The notes under the pieces were generated by a model, which had not been told where the DNA came from, made no database searches, and was given only the letters and a program-made list of their open reading frames with translations. 64,000 nt of DNA. It comes from Bacteroides intestinalis (lineage in GTDB: Bacteria; Bacteroidota; Bacteroidia; Bacteroidales; Bacteroidaceae). Made by a program: the position numbers and the translations under genes. Where the stretch lies: positions 100,990-164,989 of the forward strand of contig NZ_QRZF01000012.1 in assembly GCF_003464595.1 (NCBI RefSeq), written 5' to 3'. Positions 25,803 to 34,673 of this stretch are shown in pieces (the first letter of the stretch is position 1; each line of letters begins with the position of its first letter).

Positions 25803-26195
25803 TTACAGATTTGGATTGTCCATTGTAACCGTCATTTCGGGAACAAGAACATATGCTTTTTGTTTGTTATTCCATTTATAATAAGTGGTAGTGAGAGTTT
25901 TTCCCTGATAAGCGTAGCAAACACGAAGGTTATTTTCCCAAGCGTTCTTTCCGCTGTTCCATTTCATAGTCTCGCTTTCAGTCATACGTTTTTGGTCATC
26001 ATACTTATAACTATGCTTCATATAGTTGGCTAAAGTTCCACCGTCCATTTTGTAAACGGTCTGTCCAACCATCACTCCATCTTTCTCTTCCGAATTGTAA
26101 ATGAGGTTGTTTTTGTTAGCTGCAGAAGCTGCAATGCTACCAAATAGAATAACTGCTGATAATGCAACTGTTTTTAAAAATACTTTTGTTTTCAT
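25803..26195 (-). CDS. DUF3836 family secreted protein
   Basis: A 130-aa protein with a cleavable signal peptide (to about residue 26, ASA-A). The mature part has tyrosine/lysine-rich strands: KHSYKYDDQKRMTESETMKW, AWENNLRVCYAY and a TTTYYKWNNKQKAYV repeat, the pattern of the DUF3836 family, which is widespread and often multicopy in Bacteroides. These small proteins are predicted extracytoplasmic, with no known function. Monocistronic, with its own -7 element (26258-26265) and terminator. Confidence 0.8.
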   Translation of the reverse strand: MKTKVFLKTVALSAVILFGSIAASAANKNNLIYNSEEKDGVMVGQTVYKMDGGTLANYMKHSYKYDDQKRMTESETMKWNSGKNAWENNLRVCYAYQGKTLTTTYYKWNNKQKAYVLVPEMTVTMDNPNL

Positions 26196-26257
26196 GGTTC
26201 TATATGTTTTTAAGTTATCTCTTACTATATTCTATCATTATGTCATTAAATTCGCCG

Positions 26258-26265
26258 CAAAGGTA
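26258..26265 (-). promoter_or_regulatory. -7 promoter element for the DUF3836 gene
   Basis: TACCTTTG on the minus strand, matching TAnnTTTG, 62 bp before the start codon. Confidence 0.5.
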
Positions 26266-26363
26266 CGGATTAAATTGACATAATCGTGATAAATAGATTA
26301 AATATAGTCAAAATGTTAGCATCGGTGAGTTTGTAATGCTTTCTTTTTGCCAATATTGATGAC

Positions 26364-26396
26364 AAAAAAATATCCGGCAGTGATGTTGCCGGATAT
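26364..26396 (-). terminator. Rho-independent terminator downstream of polA
   Basis: On the minus strand a 10-bp perfect stem ATATCCGGCA/TGCCGGATAT with a 7-nt loop is followed by seven T residues, 78 bp past the polA stop. Confidence 0.9.
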
Positions 26397-26474
26397 TCTG
26401 GTGAGCAAACTGTATTTTGAATAGATTACTTCAGTTGCTTTCTGATTGTAAGTTAAATAAAGTTATAGTTGGAT

Positions 26475-29300
26475 TTAGTGGGCCTTTAACCAGTTCTTTC
26501 CCCATCCACAATCGGCTCTCAGGGGCACGTGCATGCGATATGCGCGTTCCATCTCTTCGATTACAATTTGTTGCACAAACTCTTTTTCAGCCTCTGGAAC
26601 GCTGAAATTTAGTTCGTCATGGACCTGTAAAATCATCTTAGCTTTCAATTTGTAACTTTGGAAGCGCTCATAGATGCGTGCCATGGCAACTTTGATGATA
26701 TCGGCAGCGCTTCCTTGAATAGGTGCGTTGATAGCATTGCGCTCTGCATATCCGCGTACGGTTGCATTTCGCGAGTTGATATCAGGTAAGAAGCGTTTGC
26801 GATGGAAAATGGTTTCCACATACCCTTGCTCACGCGCCACTTGGATACTTTTATCCATATATTCGCGTACCTGCGGGTAAGTTTCAAAGTATCCGTCAAT
26901 CAGTTCCTTAGCCTCTTTGCGGTCCACGTTCATACGTTCTGCCAGGCCAAAGATAGAAATACCATAGATGATACCGAAATTGGCGGTCTTTGCCTTGCGG
27001 CGCATGTCGGAGGTGACGTCTTTGATATCTATTTTATATATTTTAGCGGCGGTGGCGGCATGAATATCATAACCGCTAAGGAAAGCGTCAATCATATTCT
27101 TATCTTCGCTTAGATGCGCCATAATGCGCAATTCTATTTGCGAATAGTCGGCAGAGAAGAACTCGCAACCATCATCCGGAATAAAAGCCTTGCGGATTTC
27201 CTTTCCATCCTCGTCACGGATGGGGATGTTCTGCAGGTTCGGATTGCTGGAACTGAGGCGTCCGGTAGCTGTGACTGCCTGGTTAAAGGAAGTATGGATG
27301 CGTCCGGTACGTGGATTGATTAATAGAGGAAGAGCATCCACATAGGTTCCCAGTAATTTCTTCAGTCCACGGTATTCGAGTATCTTTCCAATGACCTCAT
27401 GTTTATTGCGCAGGCTTTCCAGCACTTCTTCCGAAGTAACATATTGACCAGTCTTTGTCTTTTTTGCTTTATCTATAATCTTTAGCTTGTCAAACAGGAT
27501 CTCACCTACCTGTTTAGGTGAGGCGATGTTGAATGTTTCACCTGCCAGCTCATAAATTTCTTTTTCGATCTCTTGCAGGCGGGCAGTGAAGTGTTCGGAC
27601 GTTTGCTTCAGTGCTTCGGTATCAATACGCACTCCGTTGCTTTCCATGTTGGCAAGCACACGTACAAGTGGCATCTCTATTTCATAGAAGAGGTGTTCCA
27701 CGCCTTGTTTCTTTAATTCTTCCTCAAGAACGTTTTTAAGTTTCAGGGTAATGTCTGCATCTTCGCAAGCATATTTGTAAACTTCCTCCGGTGGGAGGTC
27801 GCGCATGTTCTTTTGATTCTTTCCCTTCGGTCCGATAAGCTCGTCGATATGGATAGTTTGATAGTGCAGATAAATTTCTGCCAGATAATCCATATTATGG
27901 CGAAGTTCGGGTTGCAATACATAATGTGCAAGCATGGTGTCGAAAAGTTCACCTTTCACCTCCACTCCATAATTTTGAAGAACCAGAATATCGTACTTGA
28001 TATTTTGTCCGACTTTCATTGAATTCTCATTTTCGTAGAGTGCTCGGAATTCATTTACTATTTTTGACGCTTCTTCCCGTTCGGGTGGAACCGGAACATA
28101 ATAGGCCTGATTTTCGGTGTCGCTGAAACTCATTCCTACCAATTCTGCCTCCATTGGCTCAGCAGAGGTGGTTTCGGTATCTATTGAGAGAATTTTCGTT
28201 GTAAGTAACTTTTTAATAATTTCAGATCTTTTCTCTTCTGTATCAACGAGTTGGTAGTCGAAATCGCTGGTTTCTAAACGCGCGAGATTCGATTTTTTTT
28301 CATCATCCGGTCGGTCGCCCGCAAATTCTTCAAACAAATTGCCTTGAACCGGGCCATTATTTTGGGCAAAAAGCGGACCTGGTGAAAAAAGATCGGGAGC
28401 AGCGGAAGAAGGAGAGGGGGCATTGCTTTTTTTGAGTACGCGATCAATGAGTGTACGAAATTCCATCTCTTCGAAAATTTTCCGAAGTTCTTCTTCGTTG
28501 GGTTCTTCACGAACGAGTGCTTTCATATCAAGTTTGATGGGAACATCAATTTTGATAGTTGCAAGAAATTTGGAGAAGGTAATCATTTCGCGATTGTTTT
28601 CGACTTTAGTCTTCAAGGCACCTTTCAGTTGGTCGGTGTGTTCCAGAAGGTTTTCGATGCTGCCGAATTCGCTGATTAACTTTTGTGCGGTTTTCTCTCC
28701 TACGCCGGGACAGCCGGGTATGTTATCGGATGCGTCACCCATTAATCCCAACATGTCAATGACCTGCTGGGTCGATTGGATATCAAACTTAGCTTTTACC
28801 TGTTCTATACCCATGACCTCGAAACCACCTGTATGTTTGGGGCGGTACATGAATACATTTTCAGATACCAGTTGTCCATAGTCTTTATCCGGTGTCATCA
28901 TATAAGTTGTGATGCCTTGGCGGCCTGCCTCAGTAGCAAGCGTGCCGATAACGTCGTCCGCTTCATAGCCCGCTACTTCCAGGATAGGGATGCGATAGGC
29001 ACGAATAATATCTTTTATAATAGGTACGGAGAGACGAATTGCTTCCGGGGTTTCTTCCCGCTGTGCTTTATACTGTTCGTAGGCCTCGTGCCGGAAAGTA
29101 GGACCTGCCGGGTCGAAAGCCACACCAATATGGGATGGATTTTCTTTTTTGAGTACTTCTTCAAGGGTATTTACGAACCCCAGAATGGCAGAAGTGTTGA
29201 AACCTTTGGAGTTAATCCGTGGACTCTTGATGAACGCGTAATAGGCGCGATATATCAATGCATAAGCATCGAGAAGAAACAATTTATCGTCAGAATTCAT
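26475..29300 (-). CDS. polA: DNA polymerase I
   Basis: A 941-aa family A polymerase. I start at the ATG at 29300 (MNSDDKLFLLDAY), where the 5' nuclease domain begins; an upstream in-frame ATG adds 11 unlikely residues. Domains: FEN1-like 5'-3' exonuclease (~1-290, with AGYEADDVIGTLA and DNIPGCPGVGEKTAQKLI), 3'-5' exonuclease (~350-530) with all proofreading motifs intact (SIDTETTS, NIKYD, YACEDAD), and polymerase (~560-941) with motif A DYSQIELRIMAH, motif B RRKAKTANFGIIYG and motif C QVHDELNF. It acts in Okazaki fragment processing and repair. Divergent from the polyprenyl synthase gene. Confidence 0.98.
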   Translation of the reverse strand: MNSDDKLFLLDAYALIYRAYYAFIKSPRINSKGFNTSAILGFVNTLEEVLKKENPSHIGVAFDPAGPTFRHEAYEQYKAQREETPEAIRLSVPIIKDIIRAYRIPILEVAGYEADDVIGTLATEAGRQGITTYMMTPDKDYGQLVSENVFMYRPKHTGGFEVMGIEQVKAKFDIQSTQQVIDMLGLMGDASDNIPGCPGVGEKTAQKLISEFGSIENLLEHTDQLKGALKTKVENNREMITFSKFLATIKIDVPIKLDMKALVREEPNEEELRKIFEEMEFRTLIDRVLKKSNAPSPSSAAPDLFSPGPLFAQNNGPVQGNLFEEFAGDRPDDEKKSNLARLETSDFDYQLVDTEEKRSEIIKKLLTTKILSIDTETTSAEPMEAELVGMSFSDTENQAYYVPVPPEREEASKIVNEFRALYENENSMKVGQNIKYDILVLQNYGVEVKGELFDTMLAHYVLQPELRHNMDYLAEIYLHYQTIHIDELIGPKGKNQKNMRDLPPEEVYKYACEDADITLKLKNVLEEELKKQGVEHLFYEIEMPLVRVLANMESNGVRIDTEALKQTSEHFTARLQEIEKEIYELAGETFNIASPKQVGEILFDKLKIIDKAKKTKTGQYVTSEEVLESLRNKHEVIGKILEYRGLKKLLGTYVDALPLLINPRTGRIHTSFNQAVTATGRLSSSNPNLQNIPIRDEDGKEIRKAFIPDDGCEFFSADYSQIELRIMAHLSEDKNMIDAFLSGYDIHAATAAKIYKIDIKDVTSDMRRKAKTANFGIIYGISIFGLAERMNVDRKEAKELIDGYFETYPQVREYMDKSIQVAREQGYVETIFHRKRFLPDINSRNATVRGYAERNAINAPIQGSAADIIKVAMARIYERFQSYKLKAKMILQVHDELNFSVPEAEKEFVQQIVIEEMERAYRMHVPLRADCGWGKNWLKAH

Positions 29301-29361
29301 ATATTTATCCTTTTTTTCATGGTAAAAGTACAAAAAAATACCGTATTAAGTGTTTTATTAC

Positions 29362-29369
29362 TATTTTTG
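29362..29369 (+). promoter_or_regulatory. -7 promoter element for the polyprenyl synthase gene
   Basis: TATTTTTG matches TAnnTTTG, 17 bp before the ATG, implying a short leader. Confidence 0.45.
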
Positions 29370-29386
29370 TCGGAAAATAGCGATGC

Positions 29387-30361
29387 ATGGACACCTCATC
29401 ACTCATAAAAACTCCGATAGCGGCAGAACTGGATGACTTTAAGAAACTGTTCGACAGCACACTTTCCAGTTCCAACTTTTTGTTGAATGAAGTTATATCT
29501 CATATTCGACAAAAGAATGGGAAGATGATGCGTCCGATGTTGCTGTTGCTTATGGCAAAGCTGTATGGCAGGATCTGTCCTGAAACACTTCATGCAGCAG
29601 TATCCCTTGAACTATTGCATACGGCCAGTTTGGTCCATGACGATGTGGTGGATGAAAGCACCGAACGTCGTGGTCAGTTATCGGTAAATGCAATCTATAA
29701 TAATAAGGTAGCAGTGTTGGTAGGCGATTATTTGTTGGCAACTTCACTTGTGCAAGTAGGCAAAACACATAATTATGCTATTATTGAGGTGGTTTCCCGT
29801 CTGGGACAGAATTTATCAGAAGGGGAGCTTCTCCAACTTTCCAATGTGAGCAGTCTCCAGTTTTCCGAAGATATTTATTTTGATGTAATTCGTAAGAAGA
29901 CGGCTGTTCTTTTTGCTGCATGCACTAAATCCGGGGCTCTTTCAGTAGGGGTGACCGATGAGCAGGCTGAATTTGCACGTCAGTTCGGCGAATATATCGG
30001 TCTTTGTTTTCAGATTAAAGACGATATTTTTGATTACTACGATAGCAAGAAGATAGGTAAGCCGACAGGAAATGATATGTTAGAGGGAAAATTGACTCTT
30101 CCTGTTCTTTATGCTCTGAATTCAACCAAAGATAAAGTTGCCGAAGAAATAGCCGTAAAGGTGAAGAGTGGTTCGGCTACTACCGATGAAATCGACTATT
30201 TAATTGAGTTTGCCAAGCAGCAGGGTGGTATTGAGTATGCTGTGCAGACGATGCTTGCTTTTAAAGAAAAAGCGCTTTCATTATTGGCGTCCTTACCCGA
30301 TTCTGATGTGAAAACCGGTCTTACTGCCTATCTGGATTACGTGGTAGATCGTGATAAATAG
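29387..30361 (+). CDS. All-trans polyprenyl diphosphate synthase
   Basis: A 324-aa prenyl elongase. The first aspartate-rich motif is VHDDVVDESTERRG (~83-96) and the second is QIKDDIFDYYDSKKIGKPTG (~209-228), with GGKxxRPMLL-like KNGKMMRPMLLLLMA at ~44. It condenses isopentenyl diphosphate with allylic diphosphates; the small residues before the first motif fit a long-chain product such as the side chain of menaquinone, as in IspB-like enzymes. Product length is inferred, not read. Divergent from polA; ends in a strong bidirectional terminator. Confidence 0.92.
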   Translation: MDTSSLIKTPIAAELDDFKKLFDSTLSSSNFLLNEVISHIRQKNGKMMRPMLLLLMAKLYGRICPETLHAAVSLELLHTASLVHDDVVDESTERRGQLSVNAIYNNKVAVLVGDYLLATSLVQVGKTHNYAIIEVVSRLGQNLSEGELLQLSNVSSLQFSEDIYFDVIRKKTAVLFAACTKSGALSVGVTDEQAEFARQFGEYIGLCFQIKDDIFDYYDSKKIGKPTGNDMLEGKLTLPVLYALNSTKDKVAEEIAVKVKSGSATTDEIDYLIEFAKQQGGIEYAVQTMLAFKEKALSLLASLPDSDVKTGLTAYLDYVVDRDK

Positions 30362-30382
30362 TTGGAGAATAACCCTAATAAT

Positions 30383-30427
30383 ATAAGAAAAAGCCTGATA
30401 GAATAACTCTATTAGGCTTTTTCTTAT
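30383..30427. terminator. Bidirectional terminator between convergent genes
   Basis: A 14-bp stem ATAAGAAAAAGCCT / AGGCTTTTTCTTAT (30383-30396, 30414-30427) with an inner ATAG/CTAT pairing; A- and T-tracts inside the stem serve both directions. Confidence 0.85.
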
Positions 30428-30442
30428 AGTTTTACTTCTATT

Positions 30443-31345
30443 CTAGAAGAATTTCATTTCTTCGCCTTTAATTTCGGAAAGTAAAAGATTTGCTAAACGA
30501 CTGGTACCTAAACGGAACCATTGGTTATCCAACCATTCTTCTCCGAGTATTTCTTTGACGATCGTATAGTAAATAACTGCGTCATTTACGGTGTTGATTC
30601 CTCCGGCAGGCTTGAAGCCTACTTTGTTGCCAGTCTTGTCATAATATTCTTTAATGGCCTGGCACATTACGTAAGCGGCCTCCGGGGTAGCGGCAGGTTG
30701 CTGTTTTCCAGTAGAGGTTTTGATGAAATCTGCTCCTGAATACATGGATAGGATAGAGGCTTTCATGATGTTGGAAGCGCTTTTCAGTGCTCCTGTTTCC
30801 AAAATAACCTTCATGTGATGTTCTTTGCAGACATCTTTCAGTTCCTGAATTTCTTCGCACATGCTCTCGTAGTCTCCACTCAGGAATTTACCTACAGAGA
30901 TAACAATATCTATTTCGTCTGCACCTTCCATCAATGCCATAGCAGTTTCTGCTACCTTTACTTCCGTAAAAGTCTGCGAGGAGGGGAAGCCAGCCGAAAC
31001 ACAAGCTATTTTTACGTCTTCCACTTCCAAGGTATCCTTTACGATTTCTGCAAAATTGGGATAGACGCAAATGGCAGCTACATTCTTTAAATCGGGGAAT
31101 TCATTGTCGAATTGATTCACTTTTTGCGTAAATTTCATTACGCTTTCATCGCTGTCCGTGGTATTCAGCGTGGTGAGATCAATGCAGTGAAACAAGAACT
31201 TCTTAACTTCTTCCGTATGGTTTCCGGGTACTTTTTCTGCGATGAGCTTGGCTACTTTTGCGGCAATATCTGCATCATCCAGTTGTGTGTTATACTTTGC
31301 CAAAGCGGCATCATACTTGTTCTGCGTAGGTTCATTCTTCTCCAT
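30443..31345 (-). CDS. deoC: Deoxyribose-phosphate aldolase
   Basis: A 300-aa class I aldolase of the DeoC family. I start at ATG 31345 (MEKNEPTQNKYDAAL), giving a 14-bp overlap with the upstream mazG-like gene; a longer frame to 31417 reads through that gene. Seen: IDLTTLN near residue 50, VAAICVYPNF, ACVSAGFPSSQT, EIDIVISVGKFLSGDY, the Schiff-base region KVILETGAL and FIKTSTGK, and GFKPAGGI with the second lysine. It cleaves 2-deoxyribose 5-phosphate to acetaldehyde and glyceraldehyde 3-phosphate, for deoxynucleoside catabolism. Length above ~250 is usual for the Bacteroidetes form. Confidence 0.95.
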   Translation of the reverse strand: MEKNEPTQNKYDAALAKYNTQLDDADIAAKVAKLIAEKVPGNHTEEVKKFLFHCIDLTTLNTTDSDESVMKFTQKVNQFDNEFPDLKNVAAICVYPNFAEIVKDTLEVEDVKIACVSAGFPSSQTFTEVKVAETAMALMEGADEIDIVISVGKFLSGDYESMCEEIQELKDVCKEHHMKVILETGALKSASNIMKASILSMYSGADFIKTSTGKQQPAATPEAAYVMCQAIKEYYDKTGNKVGFKPAGGINTVNDAVIYYTIVKEILGEEWLDNQWFRLGTSRLANLLLSEIKGEEMKFF

Positions 31346-31673
31346 GGTCTTGCAATTTAGGATTATTGATATGTCGGGCACTATCCCGTTGGGTTTTCTT
31401 CTCCAGATTCCGGGCAAACGCTTCAGTGACGTTTACGCCTGTTTGATTGGCAATGCAGAGGAGTACCCACAGGACATCTGCTATCTCGTCGTCAATATTA
31501 TCTTTTTCTCCTTCTTTAAAGGATTGGTCACCGTATTTACGGGACATCACTCGGGCCAGTTCTCCGACTTCTTCGGTAAGGACAGCCATATTGGTGAGTT
31601 CGCTGAAGTAGCGTACTCCATACTTCTTAATCCAGCAATCTACCTGATGCTGAGCCTCTTCTAATGTCATCAT
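31332..31673 (-). CDS. MazG-like nucleotide pyrophosphohydrolase
   Basis: A 113-aa all-alpha NTP pyrophosphohydrolase. The metal-binding pattern E-E-x-x-E ... D-x-x-D is present: VLTEEVGELARVM (~32-44) and DNIDDEIADVLWVLL (~58-72). It is a single MazG-like domain, much shorter than E. coli MazG, like the small house-cleaning enzymes that remove non-canonical nucleotides. It overlaps dtd by 4 bp and deoC by 14 bp, so the three are one translationally coupled operon; the order dtd-mazG-deoC is typical of Bacteroides. Confidence 0.88.
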   Translation of the reverse strand: MMTLEEAQHQVDCWIKKYGVRYFSELTNMAVLTEEVGELARVMSRKYGDQSFKEGEKDNIDDEIADVLWVLLCIANQTGVNVTEAFARNLEKKTQRDSARHINNPKLQDHGEE

Positions 31674-32122
31674 TCCTTGTTTTTTGTATCCATACAGATG
31701 GTCACAGGACCATCGTTCAATAATTCTACCTTCATATCGGCGCCAAATTCTCCGGTGCCTATCTCTTTACCTAAAGAAGAACTCAATTCCCTGCAAAACT
31801 GTTCATACAAAGGGATTGAAATTTCAGGTTTTGCCGCCCGTATATAGGAGGGACGGTTCCCCTTCTTTGTTGAGGCATGCAGAGTGAACTGGCTGATTAC
31901 CAGTATCTCACCGCTAATATCAAGAATCGATTTGTTCATAACTCCGTTCTCGTCATCGAAGACACGCAGATTGACAATTTTTTTGCAAAGCCAGTCAATG
32001 TCTTCCTGTCCGTCTGTTTCCTCAATACCTACCAATATTAAAAGTCCTTTTCCTATAGCGGATTTACACGTTCCGTCAATAGTAACAGAAGCGTGTCCGG
32101 TACGTTGTATGACTACTCTCAT
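31670..32122 (-). CDS. dtd: D-aminoacyl-tRNA deacylase
   Basis: A 150-aa DTD. Start MRVVIQRTGHASVTIDG is the classical opening. The two catalytic motifs are present: SQFTLHASTKKGNRPSY (SQFTL, ~78-94) and the cross-subunit NDGPVTICMDT (GPVT, ~134-144). It hydrolyses D-amino acids (and glycine) from mischarged tRNA and acts as a homodimer in the cytoplasm. First gene of the dtd-mazG-deoC operon; a -7 element lies 39 bp upstream. Confidence 0.97.
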   Translation of the reverse strand: MRVVIQRTGHASVTIDGTCKSAIGKGLLILVGIEETDGQEDIDWLCKKIVNLRVFDDENGVMNKSILDISGEILVISQFTLHASTKKGNRPSYIRAAKPEISIPLYEQFCRELSSSLGKEIGTGEFGADMKVELLNDGPVTICMDTKNKE

Positions 32123-32160
32123 GTTCTTTTATCCTAATCTTTTTAATCTTTTCCGGTGTG

Positions 32161-32168
32161 CAAAGTTA
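32161..32168 (-). promoter_or_regulatory. -7 promoter element for the dtd operon
   Basis: TAACTTTG on the minus strand matches TAnnTTTG. The surrounding TGTGCAAAGTTACGA context is repeated almost identically upstream of mnmG. Confidence 0.55.
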
Positions 32169-32229
32169 CGAATAAATTCGTGATTGCCTGTAATTTGAGC
32201 GTATGATTCATTTTTAATCGGCAGAAGAT

Positions 32230-34065
32230 TTAGCTTGTAGCCTGTCCGAAGTGTTCTTTAATAACTCTTGCTTTTGCTTCTCCTGTTACCTTTGCAAGTG
32301 CTTCCAAAGATGCTTCTTTAATGCGTTTTACGCTCTTGAACTCTTTTAGCAGGGCTGCTTTTGTTTTCTCTCCGATACCTTTTATCTCATCCAATTCAGA
32401 CGCTATCTGCCGTTTACTGCGTTTATCTCGATGGAAAGTAATGGCAAATCGGTGTACCTCGTCCTGTATCTGTGTCAGAAGACGGAAGAGGGGAGTGTTT
32501 TGCTTCAGTCCGATAGTCTGTGGCGGAAAACCATATAGTAACTCTGATGTGCGGTGCTTGCCGTCTTTAGCAAGTCCGGCAATAGGTATGTTCAGATTTA
32601 GTTCGTTCAGGACTTCTTTTACGGCGCTCATTTGCCCTTTTCCGCCATCGGTGATAAGGAGGTCGGGCAGGGAGGAGTTCTCTTCAATGGCGCGCTGGTA
32701 ACGGCGTCTTACAACTTCTTTCATGGAAGCATAGTCGTCTGCACCTACTACGGTTTTGATATTGTACTTCCGATAGTCCTGTTTAGAGGGTTTGGCTTTC
32801 TTGAAAACTACACAGGCAGCAACGGGATCGGAGCCTTGGATATTTGAGTTATCAAAACATTCTATTTGTATGGGCAGGCGGTCGAGGTGCAGCTCATCCT
32901 GTATTTCTTTCATCAGGCGGACGTTCCGTTGTTCAGGATTCAACTTCTCAGCCTGCTTCATACGATCTGCCTTATACTGTTTTACATTTAGAATAGAAAG
33001 ATCCAGCAGTTTCTTCTTGTCTCCTCGCTGGGGAATTGTGAAGACCACATCCTTTAGTTCCATATCGACCTCAAACGGCACGATAATTTCGCGTGAAAGG
33101 CTCTTGTATCGTTCTCTCATCTCGATGATACCCAGTTCGAGAAGTTCTTCTTTGGTCTCGTTAAGGCGTTTCTTATACTCAAATGTAAATGCTTGGTTGA
33201 TAGCTCCGTTCGTAATATGCAGGTAGTTGATGAATGCAGACTTACCGTCGCTGTCTTCTTCTATGGTGAATACATCGATATTGTGCAGTATATTGCTTAC
33301 AACTTCTGATTTAGCGCGATAATTCTCAATCAGCATATACTTTTCTTTCACCTTCTGTGCTTCTTCAAACTTCATATCGGTTGCCAATTCCTGCATTTGC
33401 TGGAATAAATGGCGTTGTATTTCCTGCGTGTTTCCTTTGAGGATTTCCTTGATTTCACCGATATTTTTCAAGTAATCATCCAATGATTGTTTTCCGATGC
33501 AAGGACCGGCGCAGTTCTTGATGTGATACTCCAGGCATACGTTGAATTTGCCTGCATTGATATTCTCGGGCGAAAGATTCAGACTACAGGTGCGCAACGG
33601 ATATAAATGCTTGATCAAGTCGAGCAATGCATTCATGGAAGGTACATGGCTATAAGGACCATAGTAGGAGGAGCCGTTGCGTATAATCTTGCGAGTCTTA
33701 AATACACGGGGAAAATATTCGTTTTGAACGCAAATGGATGGATATGTCTTATCATCCTTCAATAAAACGTTGTATCGCGGTCTATATTTCTTTATCAGAT
33801 TGTTTTCTAACAGCAATGCATCCTCTTCTGTATTTACTACGATATAACGTATATCTGCTATCTTGCTGACGAGTACTCTTGTTTTTCCCGGCTCATGCTC
33901 TTTGTTGAAATAGGAGGAAACCCGGCGTTTCAGGTTCTTTGCTTTACCTACGTATATAATAACTCCTTCGGTATTCAGATATTGATAAATACCGGGGCTT
34001 TCGGGAAGGTTCAATACGATCCCTTTCAAATATTCGCTGGTTTTAAGTTCCGGGTTATTCTCCAT
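32230..34065 (-). CDS. uvrC: Excinuclease ABC subunit C
   Basis: A 611-aa UvrC. Domains in order: GIY-YIG nuclease (~15-95: GIYQYLNTEGVIIYVGKAKN, then NNLIKKYRPRYNVLLKDDKTY), a cysteine-containing linker (CLEYHIKNCAGPCIG), UVR motif for UvrB contact (~205-240), the RNase H-like C-terminal nuclease (~380-520: IECFDNSNIQGSDPVA, LLITDGGKGQMSA with catalytic aspartates) and tandem helix-hairpin-helix (~555-605: ELDEIKGIGEKTKAALLKEF). It makes both incisions in nucleotide excision repair. It is 26 bp downstream of apt. Confidence 0.98.
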   Translation of the reverse strand: MENNPELKTSEYLKGIVLNLPESPGIYQYLNTEGVIIYVGKAKNLKRRVSSYFNKEHEPGKTRVLVSKIADIRYIVVNTEEDALLLENNLIKKYRPRYNVLLKDDKTYPSICVQNEYFPRVFKTRKIIRNGSSYYGPYSHVPSMNALLDLIKHLYPLRTCSLNLSPENINAGKFNVCLEYHIKNCAGPCIGKQSLDDYLKNIGEIKEILKGNTQEIQRHLFQQMQELATDMKFEEAQKVKEKYMLIENYRAKSEVVSNILHNIDVFTIEEDSDGKSAFINYLHITNGAINQAFTFEYKKRLNETKEELLELGIIEMRERYKSLSREIIVPFEVDMELKDVVFTIPQRGDKKKLLDLSILNVKQYKADRMKQAEKLNPEQRNVRLMKEIQDELHLDRLPIQIECFDNSNIQGSDPVAACVVFKKAKPSKQDYRKYNIKTVVGADDYASMKEVVRRRYQRAIEENSSLPDLLITDGGKGQMSAVKEVLNELNLNIPIAGLAKDGKHRTSELLYGFPPQTIGLKQNTPLFRLLTQIQDEVHRFAITFHRDKRSKRQIASELDEIKGIGEKTKAALLKEFKSVKRIKEASLEALAKVTGEAKARVIKEHFGQATS

Positions 34066-34091
34066 ATATTACTTGAGACTATTCTATTTGT

Positions 34092-34616
34092 TTATAGAGA
34101 AAGTACTGATTGTACATCTACATCTTTATTGAATAAATCTTTTCCGTGCAATTCTTTCAACTCGATAATGAAGTTAACATGAATTCTTTTCGGATTCATC
34201 TTCTGTACTAACTTGCAAGCAGCCTCCATTGTTCCACCTGTAGCCAATAAATCGTCGTGGAGCAGAACCACGTCGTTCTCGTTCAAAGCATCCTTATGTA
34301 TCTGAATTGTGTCTTTCCCGTATTCCTTATCGTAGCTTTCTTCGATGGTTTCTGCCGGAAGTTTCCCCGGCTTGCGGATAGGAATGAAACCTGCGCCCAA
34401 GCGGGTGGCGAGGATAGGGCCCATAATGAAGCCTCTTGATTCGATACCTACAACTTTTGTGATACCTTTGTCTTTGTACATCTCGTACAATGTGTCCGAA
34501 AGTTCCTGTAGTCTTGCAGGATCTTTGAACAATGTAGTCACGTCGTAAAATAAGATCCCCGGTATTGGGAAATCGGGAATCTCCCGAATGCTTTTAGCAA
34601 GAGTTTCTTTGCTCAT
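34092..34616 (-). CDS. apt: Adenine phosphoribosyltransferase
   Basis: A 174-aa APRT starting at ATG 34616 (MSKETLAKSIREIPDFP); the longer frame adds 14 residues without family support. The family opening IPDFPIPGILFYDVTTL, the GIESRGFIMG loop and the PRPP-binding motif VVLLHDDLLATGGT (~115-128) are present. It converts adenine and PRPP to AMP in purine salvage. Lies 57 bp downstream of mnmG and 26 bp upstream of uvrC. Confidence 0.96.
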   Translation of the reverse strand: MSKETLAKSIREIPDFPIPGILFYDVTTLFKDPARLQELSDTLYEMYKDKGITKVVGIESRGFIMGPILATRLGAGFIPIRKPGKLPAETIEESYDKEYGKDTIQIHKDALNENDVVLLHDDLLATGGTMEAACKLVQKMNPKRIHVNFIIELKELHGKDLFNKDVDVQSVLSL

Positions 34617-34673
34617 AATCAGTATTTTTAATGCGTTTATTGAATTCTTTTGTTTCACGTGGAACGTTCCGCG

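Noticed and set aside
26475..29300. Loss of proofreading in PolA, as in some bacteria
   Set aside because: All three exonuclease motifs (SIDTETTS, NIKYD, YACEDAD) are intact.
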